The notes under the pieces: generated by a model
Seen by the model: only the letters and a program-made list of their open reading frames with translations
Told to the model about the DNA's origin: nothing
Database searches by the model: none
Origin: an uncultured Spirochaetaceae bacterium
GTDB taxonomy: Bacteria; Spirochaetota; Spirochaetia; Sphaerochaetales; Sphaerochaetaceae
Direction of reading: 5' to 3'
Assembly: GCA_944389145.1 (NCBI GenBank)
Contig: CALXLH010000028.1
Location: 1-64,000 of the forward strand
DNA: 64,000 nucleotides
Program-made: the position numbers and the translations under genes
Part shown: piece by piece, positions 1 to 8,140 of the stretch
How the letters are laid out: every line of letters begins with the position of its first letter
Position numbering within the stretch: the stretch's first letter is position 1

Positions 1-354
1 AAGTACGCTACCTCTGACTCACATGTGACCGAGAAGGACTTTATCGTCGGCGATATGCTTGAGATGAGACGCTCCGAGACCGATAAGGGTGCGATCGTCC
101 TTCCGGGCGTCCATAGCCGCGAGGTCACGCTGACATCGACAGAGGGAGAGCATGGGATCACGGCACATATGGGAGACATGCCTCTCCTGACGGTATGGAC
201 CTGCGCACCGAAGCACGGCCAGTACCTCTGCATAGAGCCGATGCTCTCGTTCGGCTTTGCGGACAGGACCCTTGATATAGAGGAAATGGAGGAGACAAGG
301 GAGCTGAAGAAGGGAGAGAGCGTCACATACGCGAACACCTTCAATATCTTCTAG
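1..354 (+). CDS. Aldose 1-epimerase family protein (C-terminal part)
   Basis: The gene enters from the left edge, so only the last 117 residues are visible. The tail has the hallmarks of the LacX/galactose-mutarotase-like family: a strand-rich segment with VTLTSTEGEHGITAHMGD, then LLTVWTCAP and YLCIEPM, which fits the family pattern 'lgiW...fvCIEPw', and a closing ESVTYANTFNIF strand. Such enzymes interconvert the anomers of free sugars in the cytoplasm. The real start and the catalytic His/Glu region are outside the window, so substrate cannot be judged. The 3' end overlaps the convergent glutamyl-tRNA-reductase-like gene by 14 bp. Confidence 0.8.
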   Translation, partial: KYATSDSHVTEKDFIVGDMLEMRRSETDKGAIVLPGVHSREVTLTSTEGEHGITAHMGDMPLLTVWTCAPKHGQYLCIEPMLSFGFADRTLDIEEMEETRELKKGESVTYANTFNIF

Positions 355-1429
355 CATCCATCTCCGCTGAGATCACGGCCTTCCGTACCGAATCGAAGAG
401 AGAGCGGCGGAAGGCCTCTTCATCTGCCATTCCCGCACGCGTTATCACGGAGGACATCCTCCTCAGCGTCTCATAGGCTATGCTCTCGGCCTTCAGCGCT
501 ATACCATCGGATGCGGCGCTACGCAGGAGCCATGCCTTGTATTCCCCTACCTCGTTCATGGCCTCCCTCCTGACCCTCTCCATAACGCCATCGCGGAGGG
601 GAAGCTCAACAGCGAGGGATTCCACGGTGATCGCGTGGAGGGCTGGAGGTGTATCAGGAGGAGAGGAGAGGTCAAAGAGCATACGTCCCTCAAGGATGGG
701 GCCATCATCGGCAGAGAGCGTATGGTACAATCCCGAAGTCACGGACACGATGCCATCTGATAAGGGAATATAGCTCCGCCTCTCATCATAGGCCACAGCC
801 TCGGCCCCAGGTGGGATAAGGAAGGTCTTTCCGGTATCACGGAGCGTCATCCTAACCTTATGCTCAGGGATAAGGCGTTCGGCGACGATCCTCGCCCCCT
901 CCCCTGAGCCTATCACAAGCACATCGCCCTTACCCTCAAGCCTCGCGGCGACGGCATCCGCGATCGTCTGGTCGAAGACGCGCACCTTCATCTCCGTATG
1001 GATCCTCTTCGAGAAGGAGACAGCCATGTTAAGCAGCTTCGCCAAGGAAGGAGAGAGCGTGCCGATGCTCAGCCCCGCCTCAAGCGAATCATTCAGCTGC
1101 CCCTGTATCGTATCCTCCCCGAAGAGCGGGGAAAGCACGCCGGCGGAGAGCATGAAGAGGCGGAGAAGCGCCTCCTCTCCTTCATATGAGTACCTATATT
1201 CCCTGACCTTTGCCGGATTGAGGCCCAGAGCCCTTTCCAGCACCTCGATAGGCCCATCGGCCTGGGCGATCACCTCCGCCCTGTCGCAGGTTATGAGGAG
1301 CGCGAACGGAAAGCGGTAGGAACGCATGAGACGCCGCGACACAGAGAGAAGCAGCTCCTTTCCCCTGTTCTGCAGGGCTTCGAAAAGCGGCGGATCCTCG
1401 GTGAAGCTGATACCCTTTGATATGATCAT
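341..1429 (-). CDS. Glutamyl-tRNA reductase-like protein (divergent HemA homologue)
   Basis: The 362-residue product follows the GluTR plan but is shorter than the usual 400-430. The N-terminal domain has ALLITCDRAEV (Cys48 in the place of the catalytic Cys of 'STCNRtE') and LFGEDTIQGQ (family 'GEpQILGQ'). A Rossmann region follows (VLVIGSGEGARIVAERL, about 170-190), then a helical C-terminal tail. The His normally found in 'HLFrvasGLdS' is replaced (LLRLFMLSAGVLS). No other tetrapyrrole biosynthesis gene is near, so the role may be siroheme or corrinoid precursor supply, or something else. I chose the ATG that starts MIISKGISF because it matches the family N-terminus; a TTG 30 bp upstream is possible. 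It is divergent from the response regulator. Confidence 0.7.
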   Translation of the reverse strand: MIISKGISFTEDPPLFEALQNRGKELLLSVSRRLMRSYRFPFALLITCDRAEVIAQADGPIEVLERALGLNPAKVREYRYSYEGEEALLRLFMLSAGVLSPLFGEDTIQGQLNDSLEAGLSIGTLSPSLAKLLNMAVSFSKRIHTEMKVRVFDQTIADAVAARLEGKGDVLVIGSGEGARIVAERLIPEHKVRMTLRDTGKTFLIPPGAEAVAYDERRSYIPLSDGIVSVTSGLYHTLSADDGPILEGRMLFDLSSPPDTPPALHAITVESLAVELPLRDGVMERVRREAMNEVGEYKAWLLRSAASDGIALKAESIAYETLRRMSSVITRAGMADEEAFRRSLFDSVRKAVISAEMDARRY

Positions 1430-1487
1430 GCTCTGATGATAGCGCGACGATGGTGACAATCCAACGTCTCTGGTCTAACATTTCAGC

Positions 1488-2156
1488 GTGAAGATTCTTA
1501 TTGTCGAGGATGATCTGGATATAATGACGCTCATCCGCTTCCATCTAAGGACAGCGGGCTTCGAGACGGTGGAGGCAACGGATGGAGAGGAGGCACTGAA
1601 GGCGGTGGATGGCTCTATCTCGCTGATGCTCCTGGATATCATGCTGCCGCGGCTTTCCGGCATCGAGGTGCTGAAGGACGTGCGTAAGCGCTACCCAGCC
1701 CTTCCCGTGATAGTCACCTCTGCCCTCACAGAGGAGAACGACATCCTCACGGCGCTTGAGCTAGGTGCCGATGATTATGTGACAAAGCCATTCAGCCCGC
1801 GCATCCTCGTCGCCAGGGTGCGTTCCGTGCTGCGAAGGACGGAAAGGGTGAATGATGAGGAACGCGTGATCACGGAGAACGGAATCATGCTGGATACAGG
1901 CACGAGGCTCTGCGAGGTACACGGAAAGCCCGTGATATTCACAGCCACCGAATTCGACCTGCTTCTTGCACTGATCAAGGCTTCAGGCAGGGTCATGAGG
2001 CGCGCCGAGCTCATAGAGAAGGTAAAGGGCGATGACTACCCTGTCACCGAGCGATCCATAGACGTGCAGATCGCGTCGATACGCAAGAAGCTCGGAACAG
2101 CGGGAAAGGCCATCACGACGGTCTGGGGAATCGGATACAGATATGCAGAAGAATGA
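1488..2156 (+). CDS. OmpR/PhoB-family response regulator
   Basis: The 222-residue protein has a receiver domain (about 1-118) and a winged-helix DNA-binding domain (about 130-222). The acidic pocket (E7, D8, D9), the phospho-acceptor Asp50 in MLLDIMLP, Thr77 and Lys100 in VTKPFS are all present. The C-terminal domain has the typical TATEFDLLLAL, SIDVQIASIRKKLG and WGIGYRY segments. It should act as a phosphorylation-dependent transcription factor. The downstream kinase overlaps it by 14 bp, so the two form a cognate pair. The arrangement resembles PhoB-PhoR, but no pst or phosphate gene is visible here, so the signal is unknown. Confidence 0.92.
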   Translation: MKILIVEDDLDIMTLIRFHLRTAGFETVEATDGEEALKAVDGSISLMLLDIMLPRLSGIEVLKDVRKRYPALPVIVTSALTEENDILTALELGADDYVTKPFSPRILVARVRSVLRRTERVNDEERVITENGIMLDTGTRLCEVHGKPVIFTATEFDLLLALIKASGRVMRRAELIEKVKGDDYPVTERSIDVQIASIRKKLGTAGKAITTVWGIGYRYAEE

Positions 2157-3198
2157 CGTTGGAAAGGATCGCTACAGGGCAATGATAGAGGCACTTGCGG
2201 AAGGAGTGCTTCTCGTCTCGCGCAAGCACCGCATCGTGCTTGCGAACAAGAGTGCGGAGGAGATGCTCTCATGGGCCGCGCCGCTGGAGGGGAAGGATAT
2301 CAGCGCGATATTCGAAAGCGCATCGTTCTCAGAGGCGCTGGATTCCGTATTCAAGGAAAAGCGTAGACGCAAGCTGAAGCTCACCAGCTACCATGGCTTC
2401 ACAGGCGATGATGCGATAATCCGCGGCAAGGGACGCGAGAAGCATTACAAGTCATGCATCACATCGCTCGATGAGAAATATGCCGTGATAACCATAACCG
2501 ATGTCACCCGCATAGAGCGGCTGGCGATCGTACGCCAGGATTTCGTGTCAAACGTGTCACATGAGCTGAAGACCCCGCTCACGGCCATCTCAGGATTCTC
2601 CGAGACACTTCTTGATGACGGGCTCTCCAGAGACGAGATAAAGGGATTCGCCAGGATCATACGGAAGAACAGCGCCCACATGCAGCGGATAATCTCAGAC
2701 CTGCTGCTCCTGACATCGCTGGACCGTTCGGAAATCGCTCCGGCAATGGCTGTCACAACCGATACCAGGATACTCAGCGAGGTACGCTCCTACACGCAGT
2801 ATAAGGCGGAGACGAAAGACATAGAGGTCGAATATGAGAGCCAGGGAAAGAGCGTGCTATGCAACGAATCCCTGATCGTGCAGGCAATCATCAATCTCGT
2901 AGTCAACGCGATCTCCTACTCCCCGGAGAAGACCCGCGTGACCGTGAAGGCAAGGACAAGGGGCAGCCAGATGGAATTCATCGTTGCCGATCACGGATCA
3001 GGCATAGCAGAGGAGGATCTCTCAAGGATATTCGAACGCTTCTACCGTGTCGACAAGGCAAGGAGCCGTGAATCGGGAGGAACAGGGCTCGGACTCTCGA
3101 TAGTCCGCCATATCGCGATCATCCATGATGGCACGATAAAGGTGGAGAGCAAGCTCTCGGAAGGATCGGTATTCACTCTCTCCATTCCGCTCAGCTGA
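2143..3198 (+). CDS. Sensor histidine kinase, PhoR-like, without membrane segments
   Basis: The 351-residue protein starts inside the 3' end of the response-regulator gene. It has a PAS-like domain (about 10-120; AEGVLLVSRKHRIVLANKSA), a HisKA domain with the H-box FVSNVSHELKTPL (His140) and a HATPase domain with the N-box (QAIINLVVNAISYSP), G1 (VADHGSGI), F-box (IFERFYRVD) and G2 (GGTGLGLSI). This matches the cytoplasmic part of PhoR, but no hydrophobic segment is present anywhere, so the kinase is predicted to be soluble and to sense something in the cytoplasm or through a partner protein. It convergently overlaps the next gene by 8 bp. Confidence 0.9.
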   Translation: MQKNDVGKDRYRAMIEALAEGVLLVSRKHRIVLANKSAEEMLSWAAPLEGKDISAIFESASFSEALDSVFKEKRRRKLKLTSYHGFTGDDAIIRGKGREKHYKSCITSLDEKYAVITITDVTRIERLAIVRQDFVSNVSHELKTPLTAISGFSETLLDDGLSRDEIKGFARIIRKNSAHMQRIISDLLLLTSLDRSEIAPAMAVTTDTRILSEVRSYTQYKAETKDIEVEYESQGKSVLCNESLIVQAIINLVVNAISYSPEKTRVTVKARTRGSQMEFIVADHGSGIAEEDLSRIFERFYRVDKARSRESGGTGLGLSIVRHIAIIHDGTIKVESKLSEGSVFTLSIPLS

Positions 3199-4204
3199 CG
3201 TATGAGAATCCTATGACCGGAGTGATGTGCGCGGCATCATCCGCCTTGAACATCAGGCCCAGCCTGCCGGAGAATCCGGCGTAGCCGCCACGCACGAAGA
3301 AGCTGACGAAGCCATTCTCAGGACGGAAGCGGAAGAATGAATGCTCCCTCTCAAGATATGAGAGCGCGAAGCTCAGATCTGCATCAGGAAGGAACTGCAG
3401 CTTCAGCTCCACCTCCCATTCGATTACAGATCGGCCAGAGAGACCCGTGATCGAGAATGACGCGCGCGGGCGCAGGAAACGCAGGTCATCGCTTTTCAGG
3501 AAGCGTGATGCGGTGATAGCCACCGACAGCGTGGTGGAACGGCCGATCGCATCCCATCCCATATATATATCCCCGCTATCGGAGAGAGTCATCAGCTCTG
3601 CTATGTACACGCCGGCGCTGAAGATGTCATAAGTAAAGAGCGCACCGACTCCGAGATCGAAGGATTCGCTTCCCGCATCACGCTTGAACGGCGAGAACCA
3701 GGCATTGGAGAACATCCCCGGGATATTGCTGATCGTCTTCTCGCTCCGGACCATCCTGTTTCCTCCTGCGACCCTGGCTCCGAATGAAATATGAGGAAAG
3801 GCATACGCGACATCAAGCTGGATGCGAAGCGATGAGTAGATATTATACACAGGGTCATCCTCCTGACGCTCGAACTCCGTCCCGAAAGAGGCAGTCAACG
3901 CGACATTGCGCGCTATGAACGATGCGGAGGTCTCCCAGTCCTGATCCTGCAGCAGCGGCATCTTCTCGCCTCTCATCTCCCTGAAGTTCCAGTCATCGCT
4001 GAACGTGAAGGAGAGCGCGAGCGCGCCAGTGTCGGTCTCGATCAGCGGAAGCGATGCAGGGTTGGAGAAGACATCTGAGAATGTTCCGTAATATGAGACG
4101 GAGGACATCGGGTCATAGAGAGAGGACTCGGTATAGACAGATGCATATGCAGATGCTGCGGCCATCATCAACAGCATGAGGCCCGTAATCAGTCGCCGTC
4201 CCAT
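3191..4204 (-). CDS. Exported outer-membrane-like protein, unknown function
   Basis: The 337-residue product starts with a clear Sec signal peptide (RRLITGLMLLMMAAASAYA, cleavage likely after AYA). The mature part is rich in alternating aromatic/small residues and short strands, ends in FSYVS, and lacks recognised catalytic motifs. This is how spirochaetal beta-barrel or barrel-like outer-membrane proteins look. 'SNPASLPL' near the mature N-terminus resembles the 'NPA' motif of FadL/PorV-like barrels. The frame extends 58 codons further upstream, but that part runs into the divergent dinB start, so the signal-peptide Met was chosen. No Shine-Dalgarno is obvious. Confidence 0.62.
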   Translation of the reverse strand: MGRRLITGLMLLMMAAASAYASVYTESSLYDPMSSVSYYGTFSDVFSNPASLPLIETDTGALALSFTFSDDWNFREMRGEKMPLLQDQDWETSASFIARNVALTASFGTEFERQEDDPVYNIYSSLRIQLDVAYAFPHISFGARVAGGNRMVRSEKTISNIPGMFSNAWFSPFKRDAGSESFDLGVGALFTYDIFSAGVYIAELMTLSDSGDIYMGWDAIGRSTTLSVAITASRFLKSDDLRFLRPRASFSITGLSGRSVIEWEVELKLQFLPDADLSFALSYLEREHSFFRFRPENGFVSFFVRGGYAGFSGRLGLMFKADDAAHITPVIGFSYVS

Positions 4205-4261
4205 GGGAAAGAGTATATCAGGAATCGTTACGTTTGCCACGCCATGTGATACACTCATCGC

Positions 4262-5428
4262 ATGGGCCAGGTATTCTTCCATATCGATCTCGATGCGTTC
4301 TTCGCCTCCGTGGAACTCCTGGATCACCCTGAGTACCGGGGAAAGCCCCTGATAATAGGCACTCCGGGACCGCGGCATGTGGCCTCGACCTGCTCATATG
4401 AGGCCAGGAAGTACGGCGTACACAGCGCGATGCCGATGACGACAGCGCTCAGGCTCTGCCCCGACGCGATCTGCGTCCCCGGACGGATGAGGAGGTATTC
4501 TGAGAAGAGCCGGGAGGTAATGGCCATCATAGGCTCATTCGCCCCCGGCTTCCTGCAGGTGTCGGTGGATGAGGCGTTCCTCGATCTCACCGGAATGGAG
4601 AGGATCTATCCCCTGCCAGGAAAGGCCGCGAGGATCCTGAAGGAGAGGATACTTGATGAGACGGGACTGACCGTATCCATAGGAGTAGCCTCATCGCGCT
4701 TCATCGCCAAGCTTGCCTCTGACTTCAACAAGCCTGACGGGCTTACCATCGTCCCCCCTGGACAGGAGGAGGCCTTCGTGGACAGGGTCGGCCTGAGAAA
4801 GCTATGGGGCATAGGCGATTCCATGCTATCGGCACTGGGCAAGCGCGGCATAACGACGGTACCAGCGCTAAGGAGCTACCCTGCAGAGCATCTGCGGACG
4901 TTATTCGGCGAGAAGAGCGGAGAGTATCTGTACAAGGTATCAAGGGGAATAGATCCCGGGATATACGCAAAGGACGCGAAGACCCGCTCGATATCCACCG
5001 AGCGCACGTTCTATCCAGACATATTCTCCCTCGACACCATCGACTCCTACCTCCTGGAGATGTCTGAGGAGGTCATGTTCCGCTCGCTGGATGAGAAGAA
5101 GGTACCGCGCACCGTATCGGTGAAGCTCAGGTACGGAGACTTTTCCACCATCTCGATGCAGGAGACGCCTGGCATCGGCATATACTCCTCGTCCGATGTA
5201 TTCGAGCTGGCGAAGGGACTCCTGAGATCACGCTACAAGGGAGAGGGAGTAAGGCTCCTCGGCATCGCGCTCCAAGGCATATATGACAGCGAGGAGATCG
5301 AGCAGGGAGAGTTCTTCCGCGACAAGGAACAGAAGGAGCGCAGGCTTGAGAAGACGATACTCAGCCTTTCCAAGAAGGGACAGCATCTGGTGAGGGCCAG
5401 GAACCTCGGCAGAGACGGCGGATCATGA
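4262..5428 (+). CDS. dinB: DNA polymerase IV (Y-family translesion polymerase)
   Basis: The 388-residue protein has the complete Y-family core: FFHIDLDAFFASVE with Asp9 as the first metal ligand, CSYEARKYGVHSAMP in the fingers, SVDEAFLDLT with Asp103/Glu104, and the helix-hairpin-helix region LRKLWGIGDSMLSALGKRGI. The little-finger domain follows from about residue 240. It copies past lesions in DNA with low fidelity and no proofreading. No LexA-like box was recognised in the short divergent region to the exported protein gene. The 3' end overlaps the convergent acetyltransferase by 68 bp. Confidence 0.95.
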   Translation: MGQVFFHIDLDAFFASVELLDHPEYRGKPLIIGTPGPRHVASTCSYEARKYGVHSAMPMTTALRLCPDAICVPGRMRRYSEKSREVMAIIGSFAPGFLQVSVDEAFLDLTGMERIYPLPGKAARILKERILDETGLTVSIGVASSRFIAKLASDFNKPDGLTIVPPGQEEAFVDRVGLRKLWGIGDSMLSALGKRGITTVPALRSYPAEHLRTLFGEKSGEYLYKVSRGIDPGIYAKDAKTRSISTERTFYPDIFSLDTIDSYLLEMSEEVMFRSLDEKKVPRTVSVKLRYGDFSTISMQETPGIGIYSSSDVFELAKGLLRSRYKGEGVRLLGIALQGIYDSEEIEQGEFFRDKEQKERRLEKTILSLSKKGQHLVRARNLGRDGGS

Positions 5429-5954
5429 TGATCTCATCCTGGAAGGAGCCATCAGGAAGCTTGAATGCATCGGGGATGCGTCCAGCCTCCGAGAACCCAT
5501 GGCGGCGATAGAGCCTGATGGCCCTCTCGTTACCAGAGCAGACACCAAGCTCGACCTGGCCGAAGCCGATGGAAGAGGCTGTATCCAGCGCAGCCTCCAG
5601 AAGGGCAGATCCGATGCCGATCGACTGGAACGGGGATCGTACTGCAATGCCGAGCTCAGCCCTGTGCGCAGCCTTCCTATGCCTCATGCCAGAGACAGAT
5701 ACGTTGCCTGCGATCTCTCCGGAGATGAAGCATGAGATCATGAATGAGGATGGAGAGGAGATGAATGAGGAGATGAAGGCCTCCTCATCCTCCACAGAAA
5801 GGCTTTCCTCTCCTGAGCTCAGCGCAAGGAAATCCGTCTCAGAGAGAACGGAGGAGAGGAAGGCAAGCTCCGAAGATGCATCAGAGGCCTCGGGAGAACG
5901 AAGGATGGCCTCTATGCCTGAATGCAGGGTGATATTCACAGGATCGATCCTCAT
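5361..5954 (-). CDS. GNAT-family N-acetyltransferase
   Basis: The 197-residue protein shows the GNAT acetyl-CoA fold: ELGIAVRSPFQSIGIGSALLEAAL is the beta4/motif A region with the pyrophosphate-binding Q-x-x-G-I-G/S loop (about 100-122), and VELGVCSGNERAIRLYRRHGFSEAGR (about 133-160) is the motif B region with N-E-R-A-x-x-L-Y. The substrate could be a protein N-terminus or a small amine; nothing decides this. It starts in the stop of the hemW-like gene (ATGA overlap), so it is the last gene of the lepB-hemW operon. Its last 68 bp run antisense to the end of dinB. Confidence 0.85.
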   Translation of the reverse strand: MRIDPVNITLHSGIEAILRSPEASDASSELAFLSSVLSETDFLALSSGEESLSVEDEEAFISSFISSPSSFMISCFISGEIAGNVSVSGMRHRKAAHRAELGIAVRSPFQSIGIGSALLEAALDTASSIGFGQVELGVCSGNERAIRLYRRHGFSEAGRIPDAFKLPDGSFQDEIIMIRRLCRGSWPSPDAVPSWKG

Positions 5955-7081
5955 AGCGCCATCACCATCTCAAGTATGATCCTATCCAGGGAAAGGAATC
6001 CCCGTTCCGTGACAGCGAAGCGCTCATCATCGTCCCTGTAGTCATCCTCTCTAAGCCTTCTGATCCTATCCTCATACACAGTATCGAAATCCTTTCCGAA
6101 ACGCGCCTTATACTCACGCTTGGATATGCCTGTATCGGTACGGAGAGAAGTAAGGAGAAATTCCTCCTCTCCTTCTTCCGCCGTAAGCTCGCAGCAGGTA
6201 AGCTCGGGTTTCGAGAGATAGCTCTGGATATCCTCGTTCTCCCTCATGGAAACCACCGTCCGATAGCCTATCGAGCTTTCTGCGGCAGGACCGAATCCGA
6301 TATACTGCCCTAGCTCCCAGTAGAGCCTATTGTGTAGGCACTCCTTACCGCTTCTGGCGAAGTTGGAGACCTCATAATGCCTGTAGCCAAGCTCCCTCAG
6401 GAGGTCCCAGGACGCGATGAGAGCCTCTGCCTCGGCCTCCTCTCCCACAGGAATGGCGCGCGCGACAAGAGGCGTTCCCTCCTCGAATGTCAGGCAGTAC
6501 AGGGAGATATGGTCAGGGCCGTATGAGGCGATGCGTCTTATGTCGCTGAGCGTCACATCTACGCCGATGCCGGGAATCGCCGTCATTATATCGGCATTGA
6601 AATCAAGGGAGGTACGCGAGAGCGTCTCCAGCGCCTTCTGGTTCCACTCGACGCTGGTATTGCGGCCAAGCACCTTCAGCGCCCCCTCGTCAAGGCTCTG
6701 TATCCCCACGGAGACACGCGTGAGATACGGTCTGAGGCTCTCCACCTCATCCGTCACGCTCTCAGGATTAAGCTCTACCGTACACTCCTCTGCCAGGCCA
6801 TTCTCACAGGCAGCCTCAAGCATTGCACGCAGGCGGCCATAGCCGAGGATGCCCGGATTCCCACCGCCGATGAAGATCGTATGGAACGGCTTTCCCCATT
6901 CCGAGGAAAGCGCATGTATCTCGGAGAGGATGATGCGCATATAGCGCTCTACCGCATCATCAGGAACCGTTGAGCGCGGCACGGAATAGAAGGCGCAGTA
7001 ATCGCACTTCGAGGCACAGAACGGCACATGAAGGTAGAGCGAGAGCGGCCTTGACCTGTCTAATGCGGAAGGAAGCATCAC
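5951..7081 (-). CDS. hemW: HemW-like radical SAM protein (coproporphyrinogen III oxidase family)
   Basis: The 376-residue protein has the radical SAM cluster motif HVPFCASKCDYCAFYS (Cys22, Cys26, Cys29), IFIGGGNPGIL, VELNPESVT, and VSVGIQSLDEGALKVLGR, the order seen in HemW/HemN-like proteins. The F-Y-S after the CxxxCxxC box is typical of HemW, which carries and inserts heme in some bacteria rather than making it. No heme biosynthesis is evident nearby, so the true client is uncertain. It overlaps lepB by 4 bp upstream and the GNAT gene by 4 bp downstream. Confidence 0.85.
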   Translation of the reverse strand: MMLPSALDRSRPLSLYLHVPFCASKCDYCAFYSVPRSTVPDDAVERYMRIILSEIHALSSEWGKPFHTIFIGGGNPGILGYGRLRAMLEAACENGLAEECTVELNPESVTDEVESLRPYLTRVSVGIQSLDEGALKVLGRNTSVEWNQKALETLSRTSLDFNADIMTAIPGIGVDVTLSDIRRIASYGPDHISLYCLTFEEGTPLVARAIPVGEEAEAEALIASWDLLRELGYRHYEVSNFARSGKECLHNRLYWELGQYIGFGPAAESSIGYRTVVSMRENEDIQSYLSKPELTCCELTAEEGEEEFLLTSLRTDTGISKREYKARFGKDFDTVYEDRIRRLREDDYRDDDERFAVTERGFLSLDRIILEMVMAL

Positions 7082-8076
7082 TGGTTGTCCATCAGGGAAG
7101 AGATCGAACCTATCGGCCAGAAGCGCCCGATCACCCTTCCATTCACCTTCGACTCCATCACCGGCCCGAAGTAGCGTCCATCATGGGAGTTGTCCCTGTT
7201 GTCTCCGAGGGGAAGGACATAGCCGGACGGGACGTATATGCCCATCTCATAGCGCGCGGCATCGCTTCTGAGCGACATGTCCGAGGGATCGAACGAGGAG
7301 AGGGCGTGGGTACGAGCCTTCTCGAAGGCGTAGCGGTCGTAGATATATGAGTACCCGCTCCCCTGAAGCTCCCTGAGAAGATGCTGTGGCGCTGCGGCGG
7401 TGATTCCCGCCTCCTGATACGCGTTCATCACGCCGGCGGCCTCAAGCCATGGATAGTACTCCTCTCCGATAGAGCGATTAGGACCTTCTGCAAGGCCGTT
7501 CGCAGCACGGAAATCCTCCTCTCTCTGATAGCCCTCCGTCCCAGACGGCTCTATAAGCACGTTGCCGCGGTCGAAGCGGATGGTATCGCCGCCCATGCCG
7601 ATGGCCCGCTTGACGTAAAGCCTCTCCGCAGGCGTTCCGTCCTCATTGCGGTCTATGTTCACGAGCGTCAGCGTCCCCATATAGACGATCTGAGAGAGGA
7701 TATCGAAGACAGGGCCCTTAGAGTCATATTCCGGATTGTAGAACGTGATGATCTGGTCACGCTCGACACGGCGGCCCGATGTAAGGACCTTCTTCCCTGC
7801 AGGATACAGCTCGACGCCATAGCTGTCCTTGTTCACGATGACCCTGTCGCCCACATTAAGGGTCGAGACCATCGATGGAGAGGGTATCACGAAGAGCTGG
7901 AAAAGGTACTGGTTTATGATTATTACCCAGAAGATGGCGAATATGAGGGCATCGACCCAGCTCCAGATCTCGGAAAGCACGGTGCGCTTCTTCGTCTTCT
8001 CATACTCCTTGAGCTGCCGCCTACGCGTGAGGCGCTTCGCTGTCCTATCCTCTAGGAATGAAAGCAGGCGTTCCAT
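7078..8076 (-). CDS. lepB: Signal peptidase I
   Basis: The 332-residue protein has one N-terminal membrane segment (about 42-63), then VIPSPSMVSTLNVGD with the nucleophile Ser68, LYVKRAIGMGGD with general base Lys156, and the family C-terminal box VLPLGDNRDNSHDGRYFGPV. It removes Sec signal peptides from exported proteins at the outer face of the inner membrane. A basic, probably cytoplasmic, N-terminus of about 40 residues precedes the membrane segment. A long insertion between the K box and the D box (about 170-285) makes it larger than minimal family members. I chose the ATG starting MERLLSF; an in-frame TTG 36 bp upstream looks less likely. First gene of lepB-hemW-GNAT. Confidence 0.93.
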   Translation of the reverse strand: MERLLSFLEDRTAKRLTRRRQLKEYEKTKKRTVLSEIWSWVDALIFAIFWVIIINQYLFQLFVIPSPSMVSTLNVGDRVIVNKDSYGVELYPAGKKVLTSGRRVERDQIITFYNPEYDSKGPVFDILSQIVYMGTLTLVNIDRNEDGTPAERLYVKRAIGMGGDTIRFDRGNVLIEPSGTEGYQREEDFRAANGLAEGPNRSIGEEYYPWLEAAGVMNAYQEAGITAAAPQHLLRELQGSGYSYIYDRYAFEKARTHALSSFDPSDMSLRSDAARYEMGIYVPSGYVLPLGDNRDNSHDGRYFGPVMESKVNGRVIGRFWPIGSISSLMDNQ

Positions 8077-8140
8077 ACTAGTGAATCTAGCAGTCACCGT
8101 CCAAGTTGACAAGACAGGGTGGCCTGATTACCTTAGCACT

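Noticed and set aside
3191-4378. Longest frame of the exported protein (395 codons)
   Set aside because: The first 58 codons would place the signal peptide internally and overlap dinB.
7829-8140. Long upstream extension of the PEGA/FGE-fold gene
   Set aside because: The extension is antisense to lepB; the ATG at 8141 directly precedes the membrane anchor.
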